From the NCBI RefSeq assembly GCF_965638725.1, contig NC_134958.1:22632336-22696335 (forward strand): a stretch of 64,000 nt of DNA. Direction: 5' to 3'. Origin of the DNA: Aptenodytes patagonicus. Lineage: Eukaryota > Chordata > Aves > Sphenisciformes > Spheniscidae. The notes under the pieces are model-generated. The model was not told the origin of the DNA. It made no database searches and worked only from the letters and a program-made list of their open reading frames with translations. Positions 25,501 through 37,503 of this stretch are shown in pieces; positions within the stretch are counted from its first letter, which is position 1, and the number at the start of each line of letters is the position of its first letter. The position numbers and the translations under genes are program-made.

Positions 25501-28500
25501 AGCAAAAAGAAACACCAGGGCTTTTTTTTTTTTTTTTTTTTTAAAAAAGTGGAGGAACAGCATGTGAATGCAGAAGCAATAATTCAAGCAGGGACACGGA
25601 GCTGGAGAGCTTTCAGCTCCCAAACTGTACCCGAGCCTCAGCAGTTTGCTTTGTGCTGCTCATTCATCCGCAGGGTTATTTTTGTTTTCCTCCCCCTGGG
25701 AGAACAGGATTCGTTTTGTTTTCAGAGTCCCTTTGAGAGCAGCTTGCTGAGGATATGGTTTAGCAGAGAAAAACCCTCTTGGCCGGTCGGGTTTGCTCTC
25801 ACCCCGTCTGGGGCAGAGAAGCAATGGCAATTCCACTGCCATCGCGTAGGTGTTGCCCATCTTCTGGGTGGGAAGGTGATGGTTTGTGTCCCTTGGGAAT
25901 TTATACCCGCTCCACTGTTGCTGGGGTTTGGATATCTCGTTACTACGGATAATTATCTAGAGATAATGAGATACCTACATCTGTGGTTTACAGGGTCTCG
26001 TCTTTATTGCTTTCCTGGGGCAGAGAGTTGTGCAGGTTGTTTTATTTTATTTACAAATAACTGGAGGCCCTGATGTGCTATAAATCACAGTTTTGAAGGA
26101 GACAAAGCTGGCACGATGTTGGGCAAGCGACCGGACCTGCCTGCGCCTTATTTTCTCCTTAAATCCTCCTAAAAGGTCATCTCACCCTGGGTGGAAGGAG
26201 CTCCAGAACGAGGAGGGGTGGGAGAAGCTGTAAAGCTGTCCCCTGCCACCAAACACCCCCCCTCCGCCCCCGGGGAGCATTTCCAAAAACTCCCAGCCCT
26301 CAGAACATGGGGTCTGACTTCCAGAACTGAGAGAGATGCAGGAGCGGGCGCCTCGGAGGATGCTCGGGTCTCCTCCCCGCACAGCCAGCGCTCGCCGGGG
26401 GCTCAGCAGCTCTCAAGCCTTCAACCCCCTCTTGGCACCGAAAGAAATGTGCAGGAGGAGGAAACCCTGGCCTTTCTTCTCGGTAAGCGTATTTTCAACT
26501 CAAGCACCCTGGAAGCTGTTGGGAGCCCTCCCCCACAACCCTCCATCCTCCTCCCTCTGGCTCCCCTGCCACCGCATCCCTTCATCCCTGTTTTCCTTCG
26601 CTCGCCAGTGTGATGCGAGACCCAGCCCCTCTCCTCCGGCTGGGCTGAGCGTGGGGAACAGGCAAAGTGTAAATTAAGACCGTCTGTACAGCTCTCTTAC
26701 TCCAATTAGCTCAATAATTAGAGCCTCATCAAAGACGTTGCTGCCTCCAAAGATGTCTCCAAGGCGAGAGCTGCTAACAAGGCTGGGAAAGTCCCCGGCG
26801 GGAGCCCTGGGTGAGGTGGGACGGGGTTAAAGCCACCTCTTGTCTGCTTGGACAACGTGATGGGTGCCGGTGTCCCAAATTCCCCGCGGCACCCAAGGGA
26901 TTGGCCTCCATCCCATACGGGACGCTCTCCGGATGCAGAAGAGGACCCGGTCACCCGTTCCCTTCGAAAACAGCTCCCGAGCCAAAAAAAAACCCCAAAC
27001 CATCGCGTCCTGCGGCGGGGGAGGCCGTGCAGCTGCACAAACCGAAACGTCACCCTGGAGCCTCCCGAGCTGCCCCGGCCCCACTCCTGGCAGGCAGGCT
27101 GCCTGCGGGCAGGGGGATGCTGCCCCCGGGGAGGGCAGGCAGCTGCCAGTGGGAGAGAACCCGGCCCGGGGGGGGAGCAAACCGCCCGCCGCCTTCCCAC
27201 GCTCGCTTCGGTTGACACCGAGTAGAAATCAAAGAAATTTCCAGGAAACCTCCTCGGGCTTTTGAGGAAACCGGGGACGAGTGCTGCTGAGACCCTAAAA
27301 TGGTGGCGAGCTCCTCTGCAGGCCCCACGGCTGCTTCCCGCCGTCCCCCATGAAAGCATCCGCGGGGACGCCGGTCCGGCAGGCATCTCTCGTTCTCCGC
27401 CTGGGCTCCGTTCGGATAGTTTGGGGGTTGCTAGATGATTTGAGGAGGTGAGGGGGATTTTTCTCAACGCTGCGTAAGCAGCCGGTCCCGCTTCAAAGCC
27501 TGGCCGGGTACCAGGAGCAGACCCGTGGCCTTTTCGGAAGGATGCTGTATTTAAAAACTTGGTAGCTGTAGTGTTTGTGGGCGGTGGATGACCTTTAAAT
27601 CTCCCCCCTCCTTGTCGCCGAGAGATCAGCTAAAGCCTACCTACCAGCTCTCCAGAAGCTAGAGCACAACTTTATGGGGAAAAAGGAGAGGGAAAAGGAA
27701 TAAAGGCAAGATGCTCCTGGACCGATCTGCCACGGGAAGAGGAGAGGGGCAGGGATCTGTCCCCTGGCCACGTCTTTGCCGTGTCTGGGAGCTGCGTACC
27801 CCGGAGCCACCCCCCCCCCCCCCTTCCTCATCACTTGGGCCCCTGGTCTGCATCGCTCTGGGTACTGCCCTCCTAAAGGGGGTAAACTCCCCCTGAGGGG
27901 CTCGCTTAGCACCAGGACAAATCGGGGAGACCAAGCCGGGACAAGAACCGACCCTCTTTGGGGTACGGGAGAAATGGCATGGCTGGGGAAGCGGCGACGA
28001 CTCGCACTCAAAACGCTGCCCGGAGGAAGGAGCCTGATGCCCAAGCTCCCGCCCTGAGCCCCCTCCTCCCCGCGCCTGCAAGGGGTGAAACCCGGGAGCG
28101 GGTGCCCCACCTCAGACACGGCATTTGGGGACCCGTCCCGGGAGCCGGCGCGCTGGAGGCAGCGGCAATCTGAAGCCGGCAGGTTTCCTGAGCGCTGGGA
28201 GGGAGCCCGAGCACGGCAAACCACAGATCAAATCGCCCAAGCGATGAACCCGAAGATAGACGCCATCGCTGCCGAGGCTGAGAAGCCTCAAAAAGAAAAT
28301 TGAAAACCACATGGCCAAAATTTGACTAATTCAGTCAAACCCTCACCTCCCCGGGCTCACGTCAACCCCGCAGGGGCTGCCTGCGCTGCTCCCCGTCGGC
28401 CGGGTCCCCGAGCCCCCCTCCACCCACCCCCCGGCTGCTCGCCCGCCACGGAGGATGCTGGTGGCTGGAGGGGCAAAGAGTTTCAGCCATGCCCCGGGGC

Positions 28501-28560
28501 GCGGCAGAGCTGGGAATCACCACCCACCTTTCCCCAGAGGCCATTTTCCCAAGCGCTTAT
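22511..28560. other. Intergenic, no recognised gene
   Basis: Unique GC-rich sequence. A T run of about 20 lies near 25520-25542 and C runs near 23227 and 27812. Long frames such as 26718-27467 (minus) show only biased composition. No exon chain is supported. Confidence 0.45.
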
Positions 28561-28630
28561 GTCTTAAAAAATTTAAAAAAAAAAAATAAAATAAAAAAAA
28601 ATTTTAAAAAATTTAAAAAATAAAATAGTG
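28561..28630. repeat. A/T-rich low-complexity tract
   Basis: Nearly pure A and T, with the words AAATTTAAAA, AATAAAATAAAA and AATTTTAAAA. Confidence 0.95.
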
Positions 28631-30250
28631 GTTTCTTTTGAGGCCGGTGTCTCCTGCGCTCACGGTGCTGGCAGGTTTGATGCCTCAGCAAGGAGCAGGT
28701 TTGTCGTCGCTCAGCCGATTTCAGTTGCTAATGAAGAGATGAATCACGCAGGAAGTCGAGAGAGAAGGAAATTCACAGCAAAAAGAAGAAAACAGAGCAG
28801 GTATTTGCTTAGAGGACAGGTAGAAACCCCCCCCCCCCCCGCTCTAGAGAAATGTAAGACTGAGCTATTTCAAGAGGGAGATTATATGGGAAATAATGTG
28901 TGGTTTAGAATAAGTCATCATAAAAACAAAACACCCTCTAGAAATTAGAGGAGGCTGCCGTGCAAACCTCGTGCCACGCGTCACAGCGCTTAGAAGTCTT
29001 TTTAGGAGGAAAAAGATATTACAGAAATTACAGATTAAAAAAAAAAAGGCCCCGTCAGACCGAAAACCGGGGAGATTTCGGTGAGATTTAGTTTTAAGAG
29101 TTCAGCTGAATGACTGGCAGCAGAGATGTGTCCAAATCCGGATGAGGAAGGGTGCTTCTGGTGTAAAGTTAAGCAAACGTCTTAACCAGCTCAAGCTTAA
29201 AGGGATTATCTGCCACGTCGAGTGAATTGCAATTCTGTCCAGCGAGGTAAAAATTAACACCGATATTTTCTTTTATGACCGTAACTCCAAATAATAAGCT
29301 TTACTATCCTCCCACTTGCTCATTTTAATATATAATAACTATTATAGATTACCTACTTATATATAACATCTAATAATTAAATATATAATAATTATTATAT
29401 AATTCCATTACAATTTGACCAAAGAAAATATTACGGCAGCACATGATCGATGAACTCCAGACAAAGCAATCATGTGTAAACGTCAGAGCTAAGGGACTGG
29501 AAATTCAGAGCCGGCTCCTCCCGGCTACTTATTTTCTTCGCAGGAATCAGGTGCTGCTGCCACAAAACTGCTATAAATTAAATAAAGCCGCAAGGGAAAA
29601 ATGATGGTTGTGAGGCCAAGGAGAGGAGAATTCAAACACTGGCTTCTCGGTCTTTGTTCAATACGGCCCTCAATCACCCGTATTCATAATTAGGCACATT
29701 CCTAAGCCCTGTGCTGAATTGGGGCCAAAAAGAGCGTGAGCGGCTTCACACATCTCGGCGAGCTGGGGCTGGGGTAGACCCCTTCCTGAAATAACCCATA
29801 TAGCCCACTCCCCGTCAATAACCATCGCATTGCCTTTACATTTGGCAAATGTAAAGCTCATTCTCTTGGGAAACCTCCGAGGGACCCGTTTTCCTCCCCT
29901 TTCTCCCGCCGCCTTGCCATCTGAAGACGCTCGGAGGTGTTGGTTTCCAATAAAACCGTGCTCAGAGGACGGCGTTTTGAGGCGCCTCCACGCTGCACAA
30001 GGAGCAACTTGGATTACATTGGGAGAAAAGGCTATTCGAAAAGTAGAAATCGTTATTTCTCACTTAGAAATCTTTCGTTCTCGCGCCCGGTGGGAGCTGA
30101 GCCTCTGCCACCACTTCACTCCGTGGCCTTAGGCAACTCACTTAATCTCACGGCATCTGTGTCACTGGGTTAATCGTCTTTACGGGCCTTTTACGAGGGT
30201 TAATTATTAGTTGGGGAATGTTTGCGTGGACCTTTTCAGACGCGACTCCT
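28631..30250. other. AT-rich noncoding block
   Basis: This block is clearly poorer in G+C than its surroundings, with ATATATAA-type stretches around 29320-29400. No gene was recognised. It contains an 11-bp-arm palindrome at 29834-29856 and a C run at 28831-28840. Its unusual composition makes it a candidate for conserved noncoding DNA. Confidence 0.5.
29834..29856. promoter_or_regulatory. Perfect 11-bp-arm palindrome with CAAATG E-box
   Basis: The sequence CTTTACATTTG, one G, then CAAATGTAAAG is a perfect inverted repeat with a single-base centre. CAAATG fits the CANNTG E-box pattern. Any binding function is inference. Confidence 0.45.
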
Positions 30251-30559
30251 TGGACAAACGCTAAATGTTAATGCCGGCAAATAGACTTGGGGATCCCCTG
30301 TGCGGGGGGGGGGGGGGGTGGGGTGTTAAATCCAGGAGGAGAGCCTTTTCTTTGGGGTGGGGGGGTGGCCGTGAGGGGGGACAAAGAAACGGTCCCCAGC
30401 CCGCCCCAGGCCGTCAGTGGATCCCTCGGCTTCCCTCTGTCCCTGCGTACGAGATGGGAAAGTGCTTGTGCGCGGATGGATCCACGCCTGCCTCCAGCCC
30501 CCGATCCTGGCGGGCTCAGGCTGGGGGGGCATCCCTGTGCCGGGGTTCCTCTGCAAGGG

Positions 30560-31000
30560 GGGGGGGTCTCCCTGTAATGGGGGCTACTCTTTAACAGGGG
30601 CTCCCCACGATCCAGGGGCTGCCTGCAATGGGGGCTCCCCTTAAGGGGGGCTCCCCCCTAATGGGGACTGCCTGCAATGGGGGCTCCTCCTTAATGGGGG
30701 CTCCATACAATGGGGGGCTCCCCTTAATGGGGGCTCCTCCCTAATGGGGGCTCCGTACAATGGGGGCTCCCCTTAATGGGGGCTCCTCCCTAATGGGGGC
30801 TCCGTACAATGGGGGCTCCCCTTAAGGGGGGTTCCTCCCTAATGGGGACTGCCTGCAATGGGGGCTCCTCCCTAATGGGGGCTCCATACAATGGGGGGCT
30901 CCCCTTAATGGGGGCTCCTCCCTAATGGGGGCTCCGTACAATGGGGGGCTCCCCTTAATGGGGCTTCCCCCCAGCGTAGGCTCCCGATACGGCTGCTCCT
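30560..31000. repeat. Higher-order minisatellite, about 50-bp unit of three 16-17-bp subunits
   Basis: The core word is AATGGGGGCTCC, preceded in rotation by CTCCCT, CGTAC and CCCCTT. A trimer of these subunits repeats with near identity from about 30660 to 30970, with more degenerate single subunits on the left and right (TAACGGGG variants near 31000-31080). It lies just upstream of the C15orf39 CpG island. Confidence 0.93.
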
Positions 31001-31242
31001 CCGTAACGGGGGGCCTGCTGCAACGGGGACCCTTCCATAACAGGGTCTCCCCGCTGCGGGGGTTCCCCGTAACGGGGGGAGGGGGGGGGATTGCCCCGTA
31101 CCGAGGGTCCCAGGTCCGAGCGCGCCGGGCAGAGCGGGGCAGAGCCCCGACCAGCTCAGCGCACATGTGGCGGGCTGGGCTGGGCTGTCCCATCCCGTCC
31201 CGTCCTGTCCCCTCCTCCGGCCGGCCCACACGCACACTCAGC

Positions 31243-31280
31243 CCTCCTCCTCCTCCTCCTCCTCCTCCTCCTCCTCCTCC
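31243..31280. repeat. (CCT)n microsatellite in promoter/5' UTR
   Basis: About twelve CCT repeats directly upstream of, or inside, the inferred first exon of C15orf39. Confidence 0.96.
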
Positions 31281-31409
31281 CACTTCCTCCGCACAATGCA
31301 GGCTGCCGGCCGAGCGGGGCAGCGGCGGCAGGCTCCCCCCCGCCGCCGAGCCCCCCGCCCGGCCCCGTAGAGATGCTCCGGGGGAGGCACCGCGCCGCCG
31401 CCGCCGCAG
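31250..31409 (+). other. C15orf39: Inferred noncoding first exon of C15orf39
   Basis: The exon ends at GCCGCCGCAG followed by GTGAGTG, an excellent donor (GT at 31410). It lies in a CpG island 6 kb upstream of the only clear acceptor before the C15orf39 start codon. The mammalian gene also begins with a noncoding exon, as I recall. The transcription start is not defined and the left edge is approximate. A short ATG-initiated frame at 31373 (MLRGRHRAAAAA) enters the donor and is probably not used. Confidence 0.55.
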
Positions 31410-34400
31410 GTGAGTGCGGGGCCGGATCCGGCCCCCGCTGCGCCCCGGGCTTGGGGGAGGACAGCGGGTACGTGCCGGAGCCGGAGGGATGCGGGGCGGC
31501 AGCCGGGGTTCCGTCCCCCGCCGAGCCCGGCGGGTGGCGGGGGGGGGGGGCGCCGGGGCCCCCTGGCCCTCTGCCTCGCCCCGTACCCCGCTTGCCTTTG
31601 AGCTCCCCTCGGAGGGTAACGCTGCCGGCCGGGGGTGCACCCCGCAGGAGGGTTTCCCCCCCCCCCGCTTCCCTGTGCCCTGTACTAACGTCTTCCTCCC
31701 GATCATCTGTTTCTCGTTGAGCGATGCAGGGGAAAAACGGGCTTCAGGCTCCCGTTCCAGGGTTTTTACCCATTTATGGACACTTTAGATCACGCGGCTG
31801 ATGCACGACGTGTCCGCGGGGGCCGGAGGCGCGTCCGGCTCCCCCCGCGAGCGCACAAACCCCGCCGCGGGTTATTTTGGCGGTGGTCGCTCCCGGCGTC
31901 GCCTTCGCGCAGATGCTCGGGGCTGTGGCCGCGCGGAGGGGACGGAACGACGGACGGCGGCCACCCGGCCCTGGCCGGCTCCGCGCCCCGCGGGCGGGCG
32001 AGGAGCGCGGGGTGCCGCGATGCTGCCGTGCCCGGGGTCTGCGAGCACGGGGCGGGGGGGGGGGGGGGGGGGTCTGTGTGTGTGTGTGGGGGGGGACCCT
32101 GCCTGACCGCGGCCGACCTGGGGGGGTGACACTGACGGGCCGGGGTTGGATCGGTGCCTTCGTACCTCTGTATCGGCGGGGTTTTAATCCCCTCAACATT
32201 CAGAGGTCGTTCCGGAGGCGGTCGCTCTGCCCCTCTGGTGGCTGCTGCGTGCTTAATTAAGTTGGTTTTTTTTTTTATAAAAGTGAATATTGCTGGGGCT
32301 TTTTCAGGGATAACAACCTAATTTGCAAGACAAGCAATGGCTTGCTGCGTGTGTTCGGTGAGGATACTGTCTTAAAAAGCAGCTGGCTTGGTCCGGGTGA
32401 AAGCTCCGGCTGGGCTTTTGCCTACCTGGGAAAAGCTTGGGAGCTGCAAACTTTTTTGAAGAGGGATAAGGTATGAAATGAGGGAGCTGGGACCGCGGAG
32501 GCCTCTTGTTTGCTCCCCCAAAGGACCTCAGCTGGGGGAGCCTTGCCGGCGATCGCATCCAAGCCCGCCGGAGCGATGGGAAAGGTGACCTCCTCAGCAG
32601 GGACCCAAGGTCCCTGCGATTGTGAAACCGGTATTGCAGCCAGACGGGAAACCGCCTTCTTACCCGGGGAGAAGTCCACCCGCTTCGGGGTGACACGGGG
32701 AAAGCCCCCTCCGTTAGCAGCCCTCTGCCGCAGGACCCCGGGGGGGGTGTCTCGGTGGGGGCTGCGGGATGGCCAGGGATGCCCAGCGCCGGCGGGCTTA
32801 GGAGATTTGGGGTTTTATTTCTTGATAGCTGCTTCCTGCGGGCTGGCTGGGAGTTGGCGGCTGTTTCTTCGCATCACGTGGCGATGGAGGAGGCGGGAGG
32901 CTGCGATGAGAGGCTCCCGCTTATTACTGCCGCGTTAGGGCATCGCATCCTGGGGAGGAAATGCCGGGGAGCCGTGTGCTGCTCCTGACCGCCCCAGCGA
33001 TAACAGACACGGCTGCGCTTGTTTGGAGCTGTCGGAGCAAAAAAAGAGACGTCTGAGCCAACCCCGGCAGCCTCGGCATGCCAAGGAGCCCCGGCGGAGG
33101 GGGCACGGGAGCCCTCCCGTGCCCTTTCCACATCTGAAATGCAGCAGATAAAGCTGGCTGTGGCCCGCGAGTGCTTATCGGGCAGGTTTCGCCTGCACGC
33201 AGCGGGGCGGCACGTGCTCCTTTTCATTTGGTTTTACTTTTTTCCCTCCCGGCCAAATGGCCCCTTCTGGGAAAAACCCCTGCGAAGAAGAGGGAGGGGA
33301 AAACAAAAAAATAAAAAAAAAAAAGAGGAATAAATCGGTTGTGTTTAATCCGCCCACTGCTTTCCCCAGCCGTGGAGTTTCAGTATTGCAAGCGCTGGCT
33401 GCACGTGTTAGCGTTCACCCAGGCGTGTCCCCCCCCGGGTGCCCCTCTCTTCCCCACGGACCCTGGCCCCGGCGGCTCTCCCGCGGCCGGGGGGAAGGAA
33501 GGAGGACATCGCCGCGCCGGCTGCAAGGGGATAGTCCCGGAGGGGAAGGGCTGATGGCGACAGCAAATGCAGAGCTGTTTTCTTGGGTCTCAAATGGCGC
33601 AGGTGTAGGGACGGCACCGGCCGGGGCAAAGCCCCAGTGTCCTTCATGGAAAGAGGGAGCCCATTAATGCGCTCACCCTAATGAGGTTAATGAGCTCATC
33701 CCCTATCAGACATCAGAGAATCCACGTGGCTGGCTCGAGCCACCGCTGTGGGATGACTTGCTCTGTACTGCATCCCTCCAGCGAGGCTGGAAGTCGGAGC
33801 TGGCTGCCCGCTTTCCCACTGAATCGATGGGAAGGGGTTGGGGTGTTCCCGAGGGGAAAGGTCTCCTTGTAATAAAGGCCTTTTCCTTCCTCCCCCCCCT
33901 CAAGAGGGGTCTCCACTGCTGCGGTTGCAGGCGATTTGGGAATGGGGCGATTGCATCGGCGCTGCCGATGTGCCCGGCGGCATAACCCGGTCCCGCGGTG
34001 ACGGCAGAGCCGGTTGCACAACGTCCCCGACGTTGCGGCTTTTGTAGATCGACGCATTACGGGGAAAGGGGAAAAAGCAGCGGGGAAATGTTGGAAGTCA
34101 CAAGATCCCGGGTTTCTGTCCCAGCTTGTCCACCCCGAGCTCCGTCACCGCGTGGAAGGGATCCCACGCCTGCATTTCCCTCCCACGCAGCATCTCCTGG
34201 GGAGACGGATTTAAACAGCACCCTCCCGGGAGATCCCTCTCAGGCCGCTGGTGGGTGGGGAGAGCGGTCGGCTGGAAAGGAAAAGAACCCAGTTTGGGAC
34301 CCCCCGCCCGGCCGGCCGAGGCCCCTTCCCGCTTCACATCCTCCCAATCTGGGTGTAAGGAAAGCCCGTGGCTCGGTTTGGGTTTTTTTTTTTGGGGGGG

Positions 34401-35480
34401 GGGGGGGGGACGTGGCAACGTGCAGCCGACTTCTCCTCCTGGGCACGGGCCCCCAAAATATCTTGGCCGGCATGTGGTGATGGGGGAGCCTGCAGCAACG
34501 CCCCCGGGCCGGGGCGATGAGGGACCAGTGCTGGTCGACCTCCTGCCTCGGGCCAGGGTCTCGTGTGGAAAGCAGGGGGTTTGGGGGCTTTTGGGGGTTT
34601 TCTCCAATCTTCTTCAATTTGAGGGGAGCATTTTCCGTGGATCTAAGTGATGGCAAATTTAATTGGTACTGGATGTCGTGGAAATACCCTGAGGCTCCCG
34701 AGGATAAAGCTGTTGGAAATGATGCCGTCGCCCCACGACCCCTTTCTTTGGGGAGCTGCTTCTGAGGGTGCAGGCGGGGAGATGAGCTTCCTTCTCGACC
34801 GCAGGGAAGCGTCGCTCCTCCGAAAAGGTTTTCAGAGGAGCCCAGGGAAGCAGCATCCTCCCTGGAAAGCCAGAAATTGTTGACGTTTGGAGAAGAAACC
34901 CAACCCGAAGGAACGGCAGAGGGGCGCAGCCCGCTCGGTCATGCCAGAGCTGCTGTTTTGGGGAAAACCGCTGGGTTTGAGCTGGGGCTGGGGAGAGGCA
35001 GGTCTGCGCGGGGCCGTCCCCTGGTCCCCCCCAGGCCGGGCTGGACGTGCTGGGGGGGGGGGGGGCAGAGCCGCAGCTGGGCAGTGGCACCCGCACTCGC
35101 GGCTGGGTGGCCGGTGGACCTGTGACCCCTGTTTCCCCCTGTAAGTGGTCTGGCAGGGCCCTGCCTGCAGGGCAAGGAGCGCTGGCAGGGTGTAGCGTGT
35201 GGTTTGCCAGGGCGGGCTGTGTGCAGCTCGGCTCTGGACTCCAGCTGCGCTGCAGAGCAGAGCCACCGCGCTCCGGTCCCTTATCTACCCTCGCAAGTCT
35301 CCCCAGTTATCTGCTCCGTTTCCCCTTCTGTGGACAAGGCTTATCTTATCTTCACGCTCTCTTCCTCCGTTTCCTTCTTTGCTTCTCTGCTAACTCTTGC
35401 CACAAAAAGAAAAAAAAAACACAGGGGGGTGAAGAACAGAGACGAGATCCTACTGCAGTAAGTCCATCCGTGGGCTTGGG
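31410..35480 (+). other. C15orf39: C15orf39 intron 1, left part
   Basis: No coding exon was recognised. G runs lie at about 34391-34409 and 35051-35064, and an A-rich tract at 33300-33326. Confidence 0.5.
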
Positions 35481-36345
35481 GGATGCAGGGCCACGCTTGG
35501 GAGATGCCAGGTGATGTTTGGCCATGCTGGGAGGACACTGGGTGATGTTTGGCCATGCTTGGGAGATGCCAGGTGATGTTTGGCCATGCTGGGAGGACGT
35601 TGGGTGATGTTTGGCCATGCTTGGGAGATGCCGGGTGATGTTTGGCCACGCTGGGAGGACGTTGGGTGATGTTTGGCCATGCTTGGGAGATGCTGGGTGA
35701 TGTTTGGCCATGCTTGGGAGATGCCGGGTGATGTTTGGCCATGCTGGGAGGACGTTGGGTGATGTTTGGCCATGCTTGGGAGATGCCAGGTGATGTTTGG
35801 CCACGCTGGGAGGACGCTGGGTGATGTTTGGCCATGCTGGGAGGACATTGGGTGATGTTTGGCCATGCTTGGGAGATGCCAGGTGATGTTTGGCCATGCT
35901 GGGAGGACACTGGGTGATGTTTGGCCATGCTTGGGAGATGCCAGGTGATGTTTGGCCATGCTGGGAGGATGCTGGGTGATGTTCGGCCATGCTTGGGAGA
36001 TGCCGGGTGATGTTTGGCCATGCTGGGAGGACACTGGGTGATGTTTGGCCATGCTTGGGAGATGCCAGGTGATGTTTGGCCATGCTGGGAGGATGCTGGG
36101 TGATGTTTGGCCATGCTTGGGAGATGCCGGGTGATGTTTGGCCATGCTGGGAGGACGTTGGGTGATGTTTGGCCATGCTTGGGAGATGCCGGGTGATGTT
36201 TGGCCATGCTGGGAGGACGTTGGGTGATGTTTGGCCATGCTTGGGAGATGCCGGGTGATGTTTGGCCATGCTGGGAGGACGCTGGGTGATGTTCGGCCAT
36301 GCTTGGGAGATGCTGGGTGTTGTTCGGCCATGCTGGAAGGATGCT
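35481..36345. repeat. Minisatellite of alternating 31-bp units (62-bp dimer)
   Basis: About 27 units. Unit A contains GATGTTTGGCCATGC followed by TGGGAGGACGTTGGGT. Unit B shares the first 15 bases, then TTGGGAGATGCCGGGT. A and B mostly alternate, with occasional A-A or B-B neighbours. The array lies in C15orf39 intron 1. Because 31 is not a multiple of three and no unit contains a minus-strand stop, all three minus frames stay open for about 300 codons. These are not genes. Confidence 0.97.
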
Positions 36346-36640
36346 GGGTCATGGTCCAGCGATGCTCAGGCGGGTCCCGGGGCTTGCTTGGGTGATGTAC
36401 ACGATGCTTAGGTGACAGGCGATGCGGAGGGGATACTGGGGTGATGCTCTAGTGATGCTCTTGGGGCTCAGAGTGATGCTCAGGTGTCTCAGTGGGATGC
36501 TCAGGAGATGCTGGGCAGTACTGGGGGGGATGCTGGGTGATGCCAGGAGATACTGGGGGGATACTTGCGATGCTCGGGGGATGCGGGGCGATGCCCGGGA
36601 ATGCTGGGCGATGCTGGGACGGTCTGCCAGCTCCACCTGC
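36346..36640. repeat. Degenerate GATGCT-rich repeat
   Basis: Directly continues the preceding array with diverged GATGCTNNGG words (for example GATGCTGGGCGATGCTGGG). It looks like an older, eroded part of the same expansion. Confidence 0.7.
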
Positions 36641-37243
36641 TGGCATGCACCGCCTGACACTGTGGGCCAGCACTCGCAGCAGCAGCCCAAAACCGGGAGA
36701 CCATAAGGGAGAGGGTCCCCCCGAGCTGCAGGCTGCTGCGTTGGGGGAAAAGCCTCAAATTAGCTTGAAGGGTGTAATTGGTGGGGAATTTTGGGCAGTC
36801 TGTGTTTGTGGCTCGCCGCAGTCTGCTGGCTCTTCACCTGAGCCGACCTGGCTTTGCTCCCCGCTCCCTGCAACAGACGCTCATTGAGGCTTTGAAACCA
36901 AAGCGGCGAGAGCTTTTCAGGGCTTTTCCAAGGAGGCGGATGGAGAACCACTCGGCCGGCCTGCCAGGATCCCCCCCCCCACCGGCTTCTTGCTCTCACC
37001 CTGGCTCGTGCAGGGCCGTCCCAGCCAGCACCGAGGGAGGGGAGCGCCTGACCGGATCCCCAGCTTCGACGCCAAGGATCAAACATTGCTTCTCAGCTGG
37101 GATGGGGTTGGGTTTTTTTAGGATCTCTGCCAGGTGCCGGGAGGATGGGAGAAGGGAAGCAAGTCCCCGTTGCCCTTGGCAGAGGCTGACTGCGAGGCGA
37201 GTAGGGCTTTCCACGGCTCCCCTCCTCTCCTTTAGCCTTCCAG

Positions 37244-37319
37244 TGCGATGTGATCAAGCATCGCAAATGAATAAGGAAAAGCCGCACGTGAAAACCGACA
37301 TGCTTTCTCTGGTCAACAT
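37244..37319 (+). other. C15orf39: Possible optional 5' exon of C15orf39
   Basis: This 76-base segment has a good acceptor (ctctcctttagccttccag) and ends at AACAT followed by GTGAGC. It encodes a short frame MNKEKPHVKTDMLSLVNM that ends just past the donor. If spliced to the next exon it would not read into the C15orf39 frame, so it could only be UTR. Evidence is limited to splice-site quality. Confidence 0.3.
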
Positions 37320-37503
37320 GTGAGCAAGCTGACTTTTGGGGAGCTCCTGGTGGAGCCTGTCACCCCGTGCTGTTCCACCGCGGGCTGAGTGCTTGCCATA
37401 GGGACTTGCTTTGCTCATGATTTATTTTCTCTCTCCTGTTCAGGAAGGCCAGCTCACCTCTCCCGTCGCACGCCCCAGTTGGGACACCGGCAGCAACGTA
37501 TAA

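Larger units (their letters stand above)
31080..32200 (+). promoter_or_regulatory. C15orf39: CpG island / promoter region of C15orf39
   Basis: A dense CpG block surrounds the inferred first exon. It has no TATA box but GC-rich elements and a (CCT)n tract, as in CpG-island promoters. It continues about 0.8 kb into intron 1, where a long G run at about 32052-32070 and a (TG)n stretch follow. Confidence 0.65.

Noticed and set aside
26718-27467. 249-codon minus-strand frame
   Set aside because: No recognisable family, biased composition, overlapped by equally long frames on the other strand.
30822-31706. 294-codon minus-strand frame over the C15orf39 promoter
   Set aside because: Half is the trimeric minisatellite and half is CpG-island sequence; no protein-like features.
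35341-36352. Three overlapping minus-strand frames of about 300 codons with repeats such as GISQAWPNITQ
   Set aside because: They are three readings of one 31-bp minisatellite in which no unit carries a stop. No start context, domain or splice signals were found.
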